Positions 45,304-57,817 of a DNA stretch of 64,000 nt are shown here, piece by piece; position 1 is the stretch's first letter, and each line of letters opens with the position of its first letter. The notes under the pieces were generated by a model, which was not told the DNA's origin, did no database searches, and worked only from the letters and a program-made list of their open reading frames with translations. The DNA is from Cycloclasticus sp. symbiont of Poecilosclerida sp. N (GTDB lineage: Bacteria; Pseudomonadota; Gammaproteobacteria; Methylococcales; Cycloclasticaceae): positions 1 through 64,000 of the forward strand of contig LWTM01000076.1 in NCBI GenBank assembly GCA_002101205.1. The letters are read 5' to 3'. The position numbers and the translations under genes are program-made.

Positions 45304-46068
45304 GTGGCAAAAATCATAGCGGTTGCTAATCAAAAAGGCGGCGTTGGGAAAACGACAACCAGCATAAATTTAGCGGCATCAATAGCGGAATTGGGTCGGC
45401 GAGTTCTGTTGGTTGATATGGATCCACAAGGCAACGCAACGATGGGCGTGGGTGTTGATAAAAGCACTGTGGAATTGTCTTGTTATGACGTATTGCTTGA
45501 GGGCTGTGAGCCGGCTTTGGTGATTGTCAGCCCAGAAAGAACAAAGTTAGATGTTCTACCCGGCAATATTGACCTTGCCGCAGCCGAAGTTCATTTATTG
45601 GAAGCGGACAATCGTGAAAGCCGCTTAAAAGAAGCGCTTAGCCAAATCGCTAATGATTATGATTACGTGTTTATAGACTGCCCGCCTTCGATGAATATGC
45701 TGACGGTTAACGCACTTGTTGCGGCAAATAGTGTGTTGGTTCCGATGCAATGTGAATACTTTGCGTTAGAAGGCTTGTCCTCTTTAATGGACACGCTCAA
45801 GCAAGTACGCGAGTCAGTTAACTCCGAGTTGACTTTAGAGGGTTTATTAAGAACGATGTTTGATGGTCGGAGTCGATTAACGCGAGATGTGAGCCATCAA
45901 TTGATGACGCATTTTGCCGACAGGGTTTTTCAAACAGTGGTGCCGAGAAACATTCGTTTAGCAGAAGCGCCGAGCTTCGGCTTGCCAGCGATTGTTTATG
46001 ATAAGAGTTCACGAGGGGCGATCGCTTATATGGAGCTGGCTCGAGAATTAGATAAAAAATATTATTAG
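45304..46068 (+). CDS. parA: Chromosome partition ATPase ParA
   Basis: A 254-residue Soj-type ATPase starting with GTG. The deviant Walker A KGGVGKTTTSINLAASIAEL, Walker A' VDMDPQGNATMG and Walker B YVFIDCPPSM are all present. It pulls ParB-bound origin DNA apart during the cell cycle. It lacks the N-terminal DNA-binding domain of plasmid ParA, as expected for a chromosomal copy. parB follows after six bases. I found no parS palindrome close by. Confidence 0.95.
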   Translation: MAKIIAVANQKGGVGKTTTSINLAASIAELGRRVLLVDMDPQGNATMGVGVDKSTVELSCYDVLLEGCEPALVIVSPERTKLDVLPGNIDLAAAEVHLLEADNRESRLKEALSQIANDYDYVFIDCPPSMNMLTVNALVAANSVLVPMQCEYFALEGLSSLMDTLKQVRESVNSELTLEGLLRTMFDGRSRLTRDVSHQLMTHFADRVFQTVVPRNIRLAEAPSFGLPAIVYDKSSRGAIAYMELARELDKKYY

Positions 46069-46074
46069 GATTAG

Positions 46075-46923
46075 ATGATGGCAATAAAAAGAGGTTTAGG
46101 CAGAGGTTTAGATACGTTATTAAGCAAGCCAAATAAGCAGAGTAATCAAAAACCAATGAGCACGTTGCCCGTTGATTTGTTGCAGCGAGGAAAATATCAG
46201 CCCAGAACGGAGTTTGACGCCGTCTCATTACAAGAGCTGGCAGACTCTATTAGTGCTCAAGGCATTATCCAACCTATTGTTGTGCGCCCCATTAGCAAGA
46301 ATAAATATGAAATACTAGCGGGTGAAAGGCGCTGGCGTGCAGCGCAATTGGCGGGTTTGCAAGAAGTTGTTGTCGTTATCAAACAGGTTGATGATCGCTC
46401 GGCTATTGCTATATCGTTAATTGAAAATATTCAGCGCGAGGACTTAAATACACTGGATGAATCAGAGGCGCTGCAAAGACTAATAAGTGAATTTGAGATG
46501 ACGCATCAACAGGCGGCAGATGCGGTAGGTCGTTCTAGAGCGGCGGTTAGCAATCTTTTGAGGCTATTGGAATTGAGTGCCGATGCGAAAGGGTTACTTC
46601 GTGAGGGAAAGATTGAAATGGGACATGGTAGAGCGTTATTAGCGTTGCCTGAAAGCGAGCAAAAGTCCGCCGCTAATAAAGTGGCAAGTCAAGGCCTGTC
46701 AGTCCGTGCGACGGAAGCGATGGTTAAAAAATTACTGAAAGGCGAATTAGAAAGACCAAAGCAAGCAAGCAAAGACCCAGATGTCGAGAGGTTGCAACAA
46801 AGCATCTCAGAAAAACTAGGCGCGAAAGTAGATATCAACCATTCAAACAAGGGGTCGGGAAGAATAATTATTCACTATTCAACACTAGATGAATTAGAGG
46901 GAGTTTTAGAACACTTGAAATAG
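46075..46923 (+). CDS. parB: Chromosome partition protein ParB
   Basis: A 282-residue CTPase and parS-binding protein. LPVDLLQRGKYQPRTEFDAV and IQPIVVRP lead to the CTP-binding GERRWRAAQLAG and ENIQREDLN, then a helix-turn-helix (HQQAADAVGRSRAAVSNLLR) and a C-terminal dimer domain. The opening AIKRGLGRGLDTLLS is typical of chromosomal ParB. It partners with ParA just upstream. Confidence 0.95.
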   Translation: MMAIKRGLGRGLDTLLSKPNKQSNQKPMSTLPVDLLQRGKYQPRTEFDAVSLQELADSISAQGIIQPIVVRPISKNKYEILAGERRWRAAQLAGLQEVVVVIKQVDDRSAIAISLIENIQREDLNTLDESEALQRLISEFEMTHQQAADAVGRSRAAVSNLLRLLELSADAKGLLREGKIEMGHGRALLALPESEQKSAANKVASQGLSVRATEAMVKKLLKGELERPKQASKDPDVERLQQSISEKLGAKVDINHSNKGSGRIIIHYSTLDELEGVLEHLK

Positions 46924-46925
46924 AT

Positions 46926-46954
46926 TTGACTGTGCAACGCAACAAAATTATAAT
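46926..46954 (+). promoter_or_regulatory. Sigma-70 promoter of the atp operon
   Basis: TTGACT, a spacer of exactly 17 bases, and a perfect TATAAT. It begins right after the parB stop and 59 bases before atpI. Confidence 0.8.
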
Positions 46955-46984
46955 TGCGCAGATAACTGGGCTGAAGTTTAAAAA

Positions 46985-47347
46985 ATGAAGGCTCAAATAA
47001 AAATTCTTGTTTATCAATTAGCGATGATTTCATTGATCGCTATAGTTTACAAAAGCATCACTTTAGGGTGGGCTGATTTATTAGGGGTTCTTTACGGAGG
47101 CTCTATTTCGATTGCTGTTACTATTGTTATGGCGTGTCGAATAAATCAGGCAACAAAGAAAATGCTAGCGGGTAATCAACGAGGAAATTTATATATTTAT
47201 TTGGGCGCGATGGAACGATTGTTTGTTTCGATTGTGCTTTTTGGGCTGGGCTTTATGTATTTAGCGTTACACCCCTTGCCCATAACAGTAGGATTAGTTG
47301 CTGGTCAAATCGGTTTTGCGATTGGCGGGTATAAAGCAAAAGACTAA
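46985..47347 (+). CDS. atpI: ATP synthase accessory protein AtpI
   Basis: A 120-residue membrane protein with four helices, encoded first in the atp operon. LVYQLAMISLIAIVYKSITL, GVLYGGSISIAVTIVMACRI and the final GLVAGQIGFAIGGYKAKD fit the AtpI (I protein) family, which assists c-ring assembly or magnesium supply. Weak sequence conservation is normal for it; position gives most of the support. Confidence 0.85.
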   Translation: MKAQIKILVYQLAMISLIAIVYKSITLGWADLLGVLYGGSISIAVTIVMACRINQATKKMLAGNQRGNLYIYLGAMERLFVSIVLFGLGFMYLALHPLPITVGLVAGQIGFAIGGYKAKD

Positions 47348-47352
47348 AATAG

Positions 47353-48186
<834 letters not shown>

Positions 48187-48201
48187 GTTTCACAAATTTA
48201 A

Positions 48202-48471
<270 letters not shown>

Positions 48472-48511
48472 CAAAAACCTAATAGCGAATTAATAAAGGT
48501 AAGGTGCAAAA

Positions 48512-48991
48512 ATGAATATTAATGCGACCCTGATTGGTCAAACAATCGCGTTTATCATGTTTGTCTGGTTCTGCATGAAGTACGTGTGGCCACCGATTAT
48601 TGCTGCTTTAGAAGAACGCAAAACTAAGATAGCCGAAGGTCTAGCAGCAGCGGAACGTGGTGAAAAAGAACAAAAACTAGCTGAAAAGAAGGCTACGAAA
48701 GTTATGCACGAAGCGCGCATTGAAGCATCCGATATCATTGATCTAGCGAATGTACGTGCTGGGGAAATGATTGAAGAGGCCAAAGGCAAAGCAGTTGAAG
48801 AAGTAGCGAAAGTTAAAAAAGGTGCTGAAGTAGAAATAGAGCAAGAAGTTGCGAATGCACGTGAAGCGTTGCGCGAAGAAGTTTCAGTGCTAGCGCTTTC
48901 AGCTGCAGAGAAAATTATCAAAAGCGAAATTGATGCGAATAAGCATAAAAAGCTTATTGATGATGTGAGCAAGCAGTTGGGCGCAGCCTAA
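48512..48991 (+). CDS. atpF: ATP synthase F0 subunit b
   Basis: A 159-residue peripheral stalk protein: one N-terminal membrane helix ([20 protein letters not shown]) followed by [20 protein letters not shown] and a long charged helix rich in Ala, Glu and Lys that dimerises. It links subunit a to the F1 head through delta. One base overlaps the start of atpH. Confidence 0.96.
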   Translation: MNINATLIGQTIAFIMFVWFCMKYVWPPIIAALEERKTKIAEGLAAAERGEKEQKLAEKKATKVMHEARIEASDIIDLANVRAGEMIEEAKGKAVEEVAKVKKGAEVEIEQEVANAREALREEVSVLALSAAEKIIKSEIDANKHKKLIDDVSKQLGAA

Positions 48992-49524
48992 TGGCAGGGA
49001 TAGTAGCACTGGCGAGACCCTACGCAGAAGCCGTTTTTTTAATGGCTGAAGAAAAGGACCAAGTTGACAAATGGTCGGACACGCTTAGTTTTTTAGCGCA
49101 AGTTACGTCAGACGAGCTTCTTAAGAATATTGCGAACAACCCGAAGGTATCTAAAGGTGCACTTGAAGCAGCAATGATTGATATTTGCCAAGGGCAAATG
49201 GATGATGAGGGCTTAAATTTAATTAAGCTACTGATTAAAAATAACCGTTTGCAGTTGGCTGATGAAATTGCTAGGCAATATGAAACTAAAAAAGCTGAAA
49301 AAGACGGTCAGCTTGAAGTGACTGTTACCTCAGCGTTTCCAGTATCAGATGAAGATAAGAAAGACTTAGAAAAATCTTTATCAAGCTCTTTCGGTAAACA
49401 AGTAAAAATTAGTGTTGAAGAGGATTCAGACTTAATTGGTGGCATGATTATTCGTGCTGGCGATAAAGTGATTGACGGCTCTTTGAGTGGACAGATTCAA
49501 CAATTAGCTAAACAACTTAAATAG
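48991..49524 (+). CDS. atpH: ATP synthase F1 subunit delta
   Basis: A 177-residue stalk subunit. It opens with the family's [20 protein letters not shown], has [20 protein letters not shown] in the middle and ends [32 protein letters not shown], the standard delta C-terminus. It caps the alpha subunits and holds subunit b. It is coupled to atpF by a one-base overlap. Confidence 0.96.
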   Translation: MAGIVALARPYAEAVFLMAEEKDQVDKWSDTLSFLAQVTSDELLKNIANNPKVSKGALEAAMIDICQGQMDDEGLNLIKLLIKNNRLQLADEIARQYETKKAEKDGQLEVTVTSAFPVSDEDKKDLEKSLSSSFGKQVKISVEEDSDLIGGMIIRAGDKVIDGSLSGQIQQLAKQLK

Positions 49525-49538
49525 CAAAGGTAAAAACG

Positions 49539-51080
49539 ATGCAATTAAATCCATCCGAGATAAGTGATCTTATCAAGAAAAAAATCGAAAACTTCGATAC
49601 AGGTATAGAAGCTAAAACAGAGGGCACTATCGTTTCATTGACAGACGGTATTGCTCGAGTTCATGGCTTGTCAGACGCCATGCAGGGTGAAATGCTAGAG
49701 TTCCCTGGTGGAACATTTGGCATGGCGCTTAACTTAGAAAGAGATTCCGTAGGTGTTGTTATTATGGGTTCTTACCTTCACCTTTCTGAAGGCGACAGTG
49801 TTAAATGTACGGGTCGTATTCTTGAAGTTCCAACAGGCGAAGCTATGTTGGGCCGTGTTGTTGATGCGCTAGGCGCTCCGATCGACGGCAAAGGCGCTAT
49901 TGATGCTGAGTCATCTTCTCCAGTAGAACGTATCGCACCGGGCGTTATTGCTCGTCAATCAGTTGATGAGCCAGTGCAAACAGGCCTTAAGTCAATTGAC
50001 GCCATGATCCCACTAGGCCGCGGCCAACGTGAGTTGATTATTGGTGATAGACAAACGGGTAAAACAGCGATAGCGATTGATGCGATTATCAACCAAAAAG
50101 GTACAGGCATTAAATGTATCTACGTTGCGATTGGTCAAAAACAGTCTTCAATTTCAAACGCTGTAAGAAAGCTTGAAGAGCATGGTGCTATGGATCACAC
50201 AATTGTTGTGAACGCGGGCGCAGCTGACTCTCCAGCGCTACAATTTATTGCACCTTATGCAGGTTGTGCAATGGGTGAATACTTCCGTGATAAAGGCGAA
50301 GATGCCTTAATTGTTTATGATGATTTGACTAAACAAGCTTGGGCTTATCGTCAAATTTCATTGCTACTTCGTCGTCCCCCTGGTCGTGAAGCGTATCCTG
50401 GTGATGTTTTCTACATTCACTCAAGACTGCTAGAACGTGCAGCAAGAATTAACGTTAATGAAGTTGAAAAATTAACAAACGGTAAAGTTAAAGGCAAAAC
50501 AGGTTCTTTAACCGCGTTACCCATTATTGAAACGCAAGCCGGTGACGTATCAGCTTTCGTTCCAACTAACGTTATTTCTATTACAGATGGTCAAATTTTC
50601 TTAGAAACTGATTTGTTTAACGCGGGCATTCGTCCAGCTGTGAACGCGGGTTTATCTGTGTCACGAGTAGGTGGCGCAGCACAAACCAAATCAGTTAAAA
50701 AATTAGGTGGCGGTACACGTCTAGATTTGGCTCAATATCGTGAGTTGGCTGCGTTTGCTCAGTTTGCATCCGATTTGGATGCAGCGACGAAAGCACAGAT
50801 TGACCGCGGTATTCGTGTGACAGAATTGATGAAACAAAACCAATACACACCACTGAGTGTGCCGCAAATGTCGATTTCATTATTTGCCGCTAATGAAGGC
50901 TTTATCGATGATGTAGCCGTGGATAAAGTGCTTGATTTTGAAGCCGCTCTTCACAACTATATGGAAAGAGAAAAAGCGGACTTAGTCGCATCAATTGGTG
51001 ATGAGGGCAACTATAACGACGACATCATTGCTGGTTTAAAAGCAGCTATCGAAGAGTTCAAAAAAACTCAAACCTGGTAA
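49539..51080 (+). CDS. atpA: ATP synthase F1 subunit alpha
   Basis: A 513-residue regulatory nucleotide-binding subunit of the F1 hexamer. The P loop is in [20 protein letters not shown], and the signature [18 protein letters not shown] includes the conserved Arg finger region. Length and domain order (beta barrel, nucleotide fold, helical bundle) are normal for proteobacteria. Confidence 0.98.
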   Translation: MQLNPSEISDLIKKKIENFDTGIEAKTEGTIVSLTDGIARVHGLSDAMQGEMLEFPGGTFGMALNLERDSVGVVIMGSYLHLSEGDSVKCTGRILEVPTGEAMLGRVVDALGAPIDGKGAIDAESSSPVERIAPGVIARQSVDEPVQTGLKSIDAMIPLGRGQRELIIGDRQTGKTAIAIDAIINQKGTGIKCIYVAIGQKQSSISNAVRKLEEHGAMDHTIVVNAGAADSPALQFIAPYAGCAMGEYFRDKGEDALIVYDDLTKQAWAYRQISLLLRRPPGREAYPGDVFYIHSRLLERAARINVNEVEKLTNGKVKGKTGSLTALPIIETQAGDVSAFVPTNVISITDGQIFLETDLFNAGIRPAVNAGLSVSRVGGAAQTKSVKKLGGGTRLDLAQYRELAAFAQFASDLDAATKAQIDRGIRVTELMKQNQYTPLSVPQMSISLFAANEGFIDDVAVDKVLDFEAALHNYMEREKADLVASIGDEGNYNDDIIAGLKAAIEEFKKTQTW

Positions 51081-51092
51081 GCGAGAAAAGCT

Positions 51093-51956
51093 ATGGCCGT
51101 CGGAAAAGAGATAAAAACCAAAATCGCGAGCGTACAAAGTACGCAGAAGATTACTCGCGCGATGGAAATGGTTGCTGCAAGTAAGATGCGTAAAACGCAA
51201 GAGCGCGTAATGGCCGCTCGTCCTTATGCAAAAAAGATGAGCCAAGTCATTCGTCACCTTGCACAAGCGAGTTCAGAATATAAGCACGCTTATCTATCTG
51301 AAAGAGACGTTAAACGCGTTGGCATCATTCTTATTAGCAGTGACCGTGGATTATGTGGCGGCTTAAACTCGAATTTGTTCCGTAAATTTGTAGGGCAATT
51401 AAAACAGTGGAATGATGCAGGGACTGAAGTGGCAATGGCCTCTATTGGCTCAAAAGGCGAAGGCTTTTTAGGTCGTTTAGGCGGCAAAGTGCTAGGTTCA
51501 GTTACGCACCTAGGTGAATCACCTTCAATTGAAGATTTGATCGGCGTTGTGAAAACGATGTTAACTGAATACGACGAAGGTAAGATTGATCGTTTTTATA
51601 TAGCGCATAACGACTATGTAAATACCATGACGCAATCGCCTAAAATTGTGCAGTTGTTACCGGTTTACACAGAAGAGTTAGAAGAGGAATTAACGCATCA
51701 TTGGGATTATATCTATGAGCCTGATGCAAAAGATGTGCTTGATCAACTCTTGGGTCGTTACATAGAGTCATTGGTTTACCAAGGTGTGCTAGAGAACAAT
51801 GCTTGTGAGCAAGCGGCTCGAATGGTTGCTATGAAAAGCGCATCAGACAATGCGGGCACATTGATCGATGAATTGCAGCTGATATACAACAAAGCAAGAC
51901 AGGCATCAATCACACAAGAATTATCGGAGATTGTTGCTGGTGCAGCAGCAGTTTAA
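51093..51956 (+). CDS. atpG: ATP synthase F1 subunit gamma
   Basis: A 287-residue rotor shaft subunit. The N-terminal helix [20 protein letters not shown] with [15 protein letters not shown] and the C-terminal helix [20 protein letters not shown] with [20 protein letters not shown] form the coiled coil that turns inside the hexamer. [15 protein letters not shown] is the conserved central motif. Confidence 0.97.
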   Translation: MAVGKEIKTKIASVQSTQKITRAMEMVAASKMRKTQERVMAARPYAKKMSQVIRHLAQASSEYKHAYLSERDVKRVGIILISSDRGLCGGLNSNLFRKFVGQLKQWNDAGTEVAMASIGSKGEGFLGRLGGKVLGSVTHLGESPSIEDLIGVVKTMLTEYDEGKIDRFYIAHNDYVNTMTQSPKIVQLLPVYTEELEEELTHHWDYIYEPDAKDVLDQLLGRYIESLVYQGVLENNACEQAARMVAMKSASDNAGTLIDELQLIYNKARQASITQELSEIVAGAAAV

Positions 51957-51982
51957 ATAAGAATTTAAATTAAGACTATTGA

Positions 51983-53374
<1,392 letters not shown>

Positions 53375-53390
53375 TTTAAAAGGTAATCAA

Positions 53391-53807
53391 ATGAGCATGA
53401 CAATCCATGTAGACATTGTAAGTGCAGAAGCTTCTATTTATTCTGGTCTTGCGGAAATGGTTTACGCACCGGGTGAAATAGGCGAGTTAGGAATAGCGCC
53501 TCGTCACGCACCACTTGTTACACGCTTAAAGCCGGGTGAAATTCGTGTTGATACGGGTAAAGAAGAATTAGATTTCTTCATTTCTGGTGGTATTCTTGAA
53601 ATCCAACCGCACGTTGTCACTGTTTTAGCTGATACAGCTATTCGAGCTGACGATTTGGATGAAGCGAAAGCATTAAAAGCGAAAAAACGTGCGGAAGATG
53701 CGCTAGCGGATAAAGCATCTGATATTGATTTTGCAAAAGCTCAAGCGGAACTTGCTGAAGCTGCCGCGCAATTACAAGCGATAAGCAGGCTTAGAAAAAC
53801 GCGTTGA
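53391..53807 (+). CDS. atpC: ATP synthase F1 subunit epsilon
   Basis: A 138-residue inhibitory subunit with an N-terminal beta sandwich ([60 protein letters not shown]) and a C-terminal helical hairpin ([20 protein letters not shown]). It is last in the atp operon and followed by a terminator 22 bases on. Confidence 0.96.
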   Translation: MSMTIHVDIVSAEASIYSGLAEMVYAPGEIGELGIAPRHAPLVTRLKPGEIRVDTGKEELDFFISGGILEIQPHVVTVLADTAIRADDLDEAKALKAKKRAEDALADKASDIDFAKAQAELAEAAAQLQAISRLRKTR

Positions 53808-53828
53808 AGCCTCTTATTTATAAAAAAT

Positions 53829-53855
53829 AAACCCGCTGAATGGCGGGTTTTTTTA
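53829..53855 (+). terminator. Rho-independent terminator of the atp operon
   Basis: ACCCGC-TGAATG-GCGGGT followed by seven T residues, just after atpC. Confidence 0.88.
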
Positions 53856-53895
53856 TACCTGTTAGACTATGTAGAACAAACGTATATAGAAGCTG

Positions 53896-55254
53896 ATGAA
53901 AATAAAAACGATCATATTGGCGGCCGGACAAGGTACGCGGATGAAATCCCAAAAGGCTAAAGTTCTGCATAAAATTGCAGGCAAGTCTATGTTGCGCCGG
54001 GTGGTTGAAACAAGCCAAGAATTGCAAAGTGAGATTATCGTCGTTTATGGGCGCGGTGGCGAACAGGTCAAACAATCGTTAGCTGATTTACCGATAAAGT
54101 GGGTGCAGCAGGAGGAGCCGTTGGGTACAGGGCACGCAGTTCAGCAAGCGATTAGTCAGGTGAGCCAGGATGAGGTTGCTTTAATTTTATACGGAGATGT
54201 TCCGTTAATTAGAAGCGAGACACTTGGCAAAATAATTGAGGGTCTGAGCGATGAGTCGCTGTCGTTATTGACGGTGAAGCTTCGTGATCCAACAGGATAC
54301 GGACGAATCAAACGAACCGATGGCGTAGTTGAAAAAATTGTAGAGCAAAAAGATGCAAATGAAACCGAGTTGGCAATAAACGAAGTTAATACGGGGATTA
54401 TGGCGGTTAATGGCGGTGCACTCGCAACGTGGTTGTCAGCACTTAAAAACAATAACAGCCAAAATGAATACTACTTAACAGACGTAATAGAAATGGCCGC
54501 TAAACAAGGCGTTCCAATTAATACGTTTCATCCGCATGATGCCTTCGAAGTCGAAGGGGTGAACTCAAAGCAGCAATTACATGCCTTAGAAAGGCACTAC
54601 CAAATGCAACAAGCCGAGTCGTTAATGGCGGCAGGCGTTACGCTGGCAGATAAAAACCGAATAGACATTAGAGGTGATTTGAATATCACTGGTGGCGATG
54701 TATTTATTGATGTAAATAACGTATTCGAAGGGAGCGTAAGCCTTGGCGAGGGTGTTGAGGTTGGGCCGAATTGTGTTATTAAAGATGCAACAGTCGGTGC
54801 TAATACGGTGATAAAGGCAAATTCAGTACTCGAAGATTGCACCATAGGCAGTAACGTAAGTGTGGGACCTTTCGCAAGAATTAGGCCGGGAACGGTATTA
54901 GAAAATAGCGCACGTGTCGGAAATTTTGTAGAGATTAAAAAAACGACTGTGGGTGAGGGTTCAAAAGTTAGTCACCTGAGTTATATTGGCGATGCAGAGG
55001 TCGGCAAAGGTGTCAACATAGGCGCCGGCACAATCACGTGTAATTACGACGGCATTAATAAACTTAAAACGATAATTGAAGACGGCGCGTTTATAGGGTC
55101 AGGCACACAGTTAGTGGCGCCAGTAACAATAGGTGCAGGCGCAACCATTGGCGCGGGTACAACGCTGTCAAAAGATGCCCCTAAAGATACCTTGACGGTA
55201 ACACGGGCAAAACAAATAACACTCGAAGGCTGGAAAAAGCCAACAAAGGAATAA
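53896..55254 (+). CDS. glmU: Bifunctional GlcN-1-P acetyltransferase / UDP-GlcNAc pyrophosphorylase
   Basis: A 452-residue cytosolic enzyme making UDP-GlcNAc for peptidoglycan and LPS. The N-terminal uridylyltransferase site is IILAAGQGTRMKSQKAKVLH, with YGDVPLI as a metal site. The C-terminal half is a left-handed beta helix of hexapeptide repeats (VGPFARIRPGTVLENSARVG, GAGTITCNYDGINK). It sits two bases before glmS, so both steps of the pathway are co-expressed. Confidence 0.97.
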   Translation: MKIKTIILAAGQGTRMKSQKAKVLHKIAGKSMLRRVVETSQELQSEIIVVYGRGGEQVKQSLADLPIKWVQQEEPLGTGHAVQQAISQVSQDEVALILYGDVPLIRSETLGKIIEGLSDESLSLLTVKLRDPTGYGRIKRTDGVVEKIVEQKDANETELAINEVNTGIMAVNGGALATWLSALKNNNSQNEYYLTDVIEMAAKQGVPINTFHPHDAFEVEGVNSKQQLHALERHYQMQQAESLMAAGVTLADKNRIDIRGDLNITGGDVFIDVNNVFEGSVSLGEGVEVGPNCVIKDATVGANTVIKANSVLEDCTIGSNVSVGPFARIRPGTVLENSARVGNFVEIKKTTVGEGSKVSHLSYIGDAEVGKGVNIGAGTITCNYDGINKLKTIIEDGAFIGSGTQLVAPVTIGAGATIGAGTTLSKDAPKDTLTVTRAKQITLEGWKKPTKE

Positions 55255-55255
55255 T

Positions 55256-57088
55256 ATGTGCGGGATTGTTGGTGCGTTAGCTAAAAGAGATATTACCCAG
55301 GTTTTGCTTCAAGGCCTACAACGCCTCGAATATCGTGGATACGACTCCGCGGGTGTGGCGGTTATCAGTGAAGAAGGCGCAATACAACGAAGAAGAACGA
55401 AAGGGAAAGTTAAAAAATTAGAGGCGTTAATAGGGCAACAACCAATATCGGGTTATTGTGGAATATCACATACTCGATGGGCAACACACGGAGCACCATC
55501 CGAAGCGAATGCGCACCCTCATTTATGTAAAAGTGATATTGCGTTGGTACACAATGGCATTATTGAAAACCACGAGGTTTTACATAAACAACAATCTAAA
55601 AATGGCCATGAGTTTGACTCGCAAACCGACACAGAAGTTATCGTACACGCTGTTTATGATGCATTAAAAGCTACAGGCGGCTTACTAAAGGCGGTACAAG
55701 AAACGGTAAAAATGCTTGAAGGAGCTTATGCGTTAGGTGTTGTGGAAGCCAACAAAAACAACCGGTTAATTGCAGCAAGGAACGGTAGCCCGCTTGTTAT
55801 AGGACTTGGAGACAATGAATACTTTATTGCGTCTGATGTGTTTGCTTTGTTGGGAGTGGCCACCCATTTTATTTATTTAGAAGACGGTGATATTGCAGAC
55901 ATCACCTTAGATGGAATAACTATTTACGATGAGTCTGGTGAAAAAGTCACAAGAACTATCAATGAAACAGAATTAAAAGCCGATAACATTGGTTTAGGAC
56001 GATATCGCCATTACATGCAAAAGGAAATATTCGAACAAGCAGCAGTGTTGAAAAACACCATTGAAGGACGAATTGGAGATGGTCAATTATTGGAAGATTG
56101 TTTTGGGGCTGAAGCAAGTGAAGCATTTAAAACAATAGAAGAAGTGCAAATCGTCGCCTGCGGAACCAGCTACCATGCAGGTGTTGTTGCAAAATACTGG
56201 TTCGAATCATTGGCAGGTATTCCTTGCCACATAGAGGTGGCCAGCGAGTTTAGGTACCGCCCGCATATTGTTAATAAAAAGACATTGTTCGTAACCATTT
56301 CGCAGTCGGGTGAAACAGCAGATACCTTAGCTGCATTGCAAGTGTCTCAAAAACTGGGTTACGCGCATACATTGTCCGTTTGTAATGTGCCAGAGAGCTC
56401 GCTTGTTAGAGGCTCGCAGTGGTGTTTAATGACGAAGGCAGGGCCGGAAATAGGTGTAGCTTCAACAAAAGCATTTACAACGCAATTAGCCGCACTTTTA
56501 TTGTTGGTTATTGCGCTGGGCAAACATCATTTATTAACAAAGAAACAAGAAACAAATATTGTTCGTCAGTTAGAAGTGCTGCCTGAAAAAGTGGCTGAGG
56601 TTTTGCGGTTAGAACCAGAGATTGTTAAATTTGCTGAACAGTTTGATGATGCACACAATGCTTTGTTTTTAGGTCGTGGTGAGCAATACCCCGTGGCGAT
56701 GGAAGGAGCGCTAAAACTAAAAGAGATTTCTTATATTCATGCAGAAGCGTACCCGGCAGGCGAATTAAAACACGGGCCGTTAGCTTTAGTTGATGAGGAT
56801 ATGCCGATTGTTGCGGTAGCACCTAATAATGACTTGTTAGAGAAATTAAAATCTAATTTACAAGAAGTTCAAGCAAGGGGCGGAAAACTGTTTGTATTTG
56901 CTGATAAGAAAGCACCTTTTAAAGAGGCTGAGGGTTTGAGTATTATCCGGGTATCTGAAATAGACGATGTGATATCTCCTATTGTTTACACAGTCCCATT
57001 ACAGTTATTGGCATACCATGTTGCCGTGATTAAAGGTACCGATGTAGATCAGCCAAGAAATTTAGCAAAATCCGTGACCGTCGAGTAG
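55256..57088 (+). CDS. glmS: Glutamine-fructose-6-phosphate aminotransferase
   Basis: A 610-residue enzyme making glucosamine 6-phosphate from fructose 6-phosphate and glutamine. The N-terminal nucleophile Cys2 starts CGIVGALAKRDITQVLLQGL, TRWATHG follows, and two SIS domains carry ACGTSYHAGVVAKYWFESLA and TISQSGETADTLAALQVSQK. The end, QPRNLAKSVTVE, is the conserved tail recognised by Tn7. No glmS ribozyme is expected in this group and none is seen. Confidence 0.97.
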   Translation: MCGIVGALAKRDITQVLLQGLQRLEYRGYDSAGVAVISEEGAIQRRRTKGKVKKLEALIGQQPISGYCGISHTRWATHGAPSEANAHPHLCKSDIALVHNGIIENHEVLHKQQSKNGHEFDSQTDTEVIVHAVYDALKATGGLLKAVQETVKMLEGAYALGVVEANKNNRLIAARNGSPLVIGLGDNEYFIASDVFALLGVATHFIYLEDGDIADITLDGITIYDESGEKVTRTINETELKADNIGLGRYRHYMQKEIFEQAAVLKNTIEGRIGDGQLLEDCFGAEASEAFKTIEEVQIVACGTSYHAGVVAKYWFESLAGIPCHIEVASEFRYRPHIVNKKTLFVTISQSGETADTLAALQVSQKLGYAHTLSVCNVPESSLVRGSQWCLMTKAGPEIGVASTKAFTTQLAALLLLVIALGKHHLLTKKQETNIVRQLEVLPEKVAEVLRLEPEIVKFAEQFDDAHNALFLGRGEQYPVAMEGALKLKEISYIHAEAYPAGELKHGPLALVDEDMPIVAVAPNNDLLEKLKSNLQEVQARGGKLFVFADKKAPFKEAEGLSIIRVSEIDDVISPIVYTVPLQLLAYHVAVIKGTDVDQPRNLAKSVTVE

Positions 57089-57115
57089 TATTCGCTATAT
57101 AGATTATTTGTTTAG
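57050..57115 (+). other. attTn7-type site at the end of glmS (unoccupied)
   Basis: The last codons of glmS (PRNLAKSVTVE) conserve the TnsD recognition region, and Tn7-type elements insert about 25 bases beyond the stop. No Tn7 end sequence follows. Known biology applied to the site; not tested. Confidence 0.5.
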
Positions 57116-57164
57116 AGCCGTATTCTTCTGGACTCAGTTATAATGACCTAAAAGGAGTCGACTT

Positions 57165-57212
57165 ATGGGAGGTATATTACACGCTAACGCCACCATAAGA
57201 TTGTGGGACTAA
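57165..57212 (+). CDS. Possible 15-residue peptide ORF after glmS
   Basis: ATG at 57165 reads GGILHANATIRLWD and stops. AAAGGAG lies eight bases upstream and TATAAT at 57139-57144. The signals are good, but the peptide is too short to judge, and it may be chance. Confidence 0.2.
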   Translation: MGGILHANATIRLWD

Positions 57213-57232
57213 ACAATATCGCTTTATCGGAA

Positions 57233-57265
57233 ATAAAAAAAAGCTCGTCATAAGACGAGCCTTTT
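57233..57265 (-). terminator. Rho-independent terminator of rpmB-rpmG
   Basis: On the minus strand GCTCGTC-TTAT-GACGAGC followed by a run of eight T residues, 22 bases after the rpmG stop. The opposite side also has CTTTT, so it may act for glmS too. Confidence 0.85.
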
Positions 57266-57286
57266 GCAATTATTCTTTTGTTGAAG

Positions 57287-57442
57287 CTATTTGATTTTAG
57301 CTTCTTTATACATAACGTGCTTTCTAATGGTTGGATCAAATTTTTTGATTTCCATTTTTTCAGGCATGCTACGTTTGTTTTTAGTCGTTGTGTAGTAGTG
57401 GCCTGTTTTCGCACTAGAAACTAATTTTATTTTATCTCTCAT
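57287..57442 (-). CDS. rpmG: Ribosomal protein L33
   Basis: A 51-residue basic protein: [20 protein letters not shown] then [20 protein letters not shown] and [11 protein letters not shown]. This is the usual L33 sequence for gammaproteobacteria (the cysteine-free form, hence zinc-independent). It lies 12 bases after rpmB on the same strand. Part of the 50S subunit near the E site. Confidence 0.96.
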   Translation of the reverse strand: MRDKIKLVSSAKTGHYYTTTKNKRSMPEKMEIKKFDPTIRKHVMYKEAKIK

Positions 57443-57454
57443 TTTATTCAGTCC

Positions 57455-57691
57455 TTAAACTTTTTCGCCACGTGAACGAATGTCAGCCAATATGGCATCA
57501 ATGCCTTTTTTATCAATTGTGCGCATGCCATTTGCAGAAACGCGTAGACGAACGAAACGGTTTTCGCTTTCTACCCAAAAACGATGGCGGTGCAAGTTTG
57601 GCTCAAAGCGACGACGCGTTCTGTTTTTCGCGTGAGAAACGTTGTTTCCTGACATTGGACGCTTGCCAGTGACTTGGCATACTTTAGACAT
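57455..57691 (-). CDS. rpmB: Ribosomal protein L28
   Basis: A 78-residue basic protein: [40 protein letters not shown] and [20 protein letters not shown]. Standard L28 length. It is first of the rpmB-rpmG pair, with a TATAAT promoter upstream. The usual upstream neighbour radC is present as a ruin. Confidence 0.96.
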   Translation of the reverse strand: MSKVCQVTGKRPMSGNNVSHAKNRTRRRFEPNLHRHRFWVESENRFVRLRVSANGMRTIDKKGIDAILADIRSRGEKV

Positions 57692-57746
57692 AATCGAACC
57701 TCAGCATAAATTAATGGGGTTAGCAGTTACTGCTAAACGGTGCGGT

Positions 57747-57775
57747 ATTATATCAGAATACATTGTTTGAGTAAA
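57747..57775 (-). promoter_or_regulatory. Sigma-70 promoter of rpmB-rpmG
   Basis: On the minus strand TTTACT, 17 bases, TATAAT, about 55 bases before the rpmB start. Confidence 0.6.
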
Positions 57776-57817
57776 TTAAACGTCAAATTTTGCATAAAAC
57801 GATGAGGCCTCAATGAC

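Noticed and set aside
45304-46923. Search for a parS site and an origin of replication around parAB and upstream of mnmG
   Set aside because: I found no TGTTNCACGTGAAACA-like palindrome and no cluster of TTATNCACA boxes in 42622-42771 or near parAB, so neither is claimed.
55256-57088. glmS ribozyme before glmS
   Set aside because: Only two bases separate glmU and glmS, and the ribozyme is known from Gram-positive bacteria.
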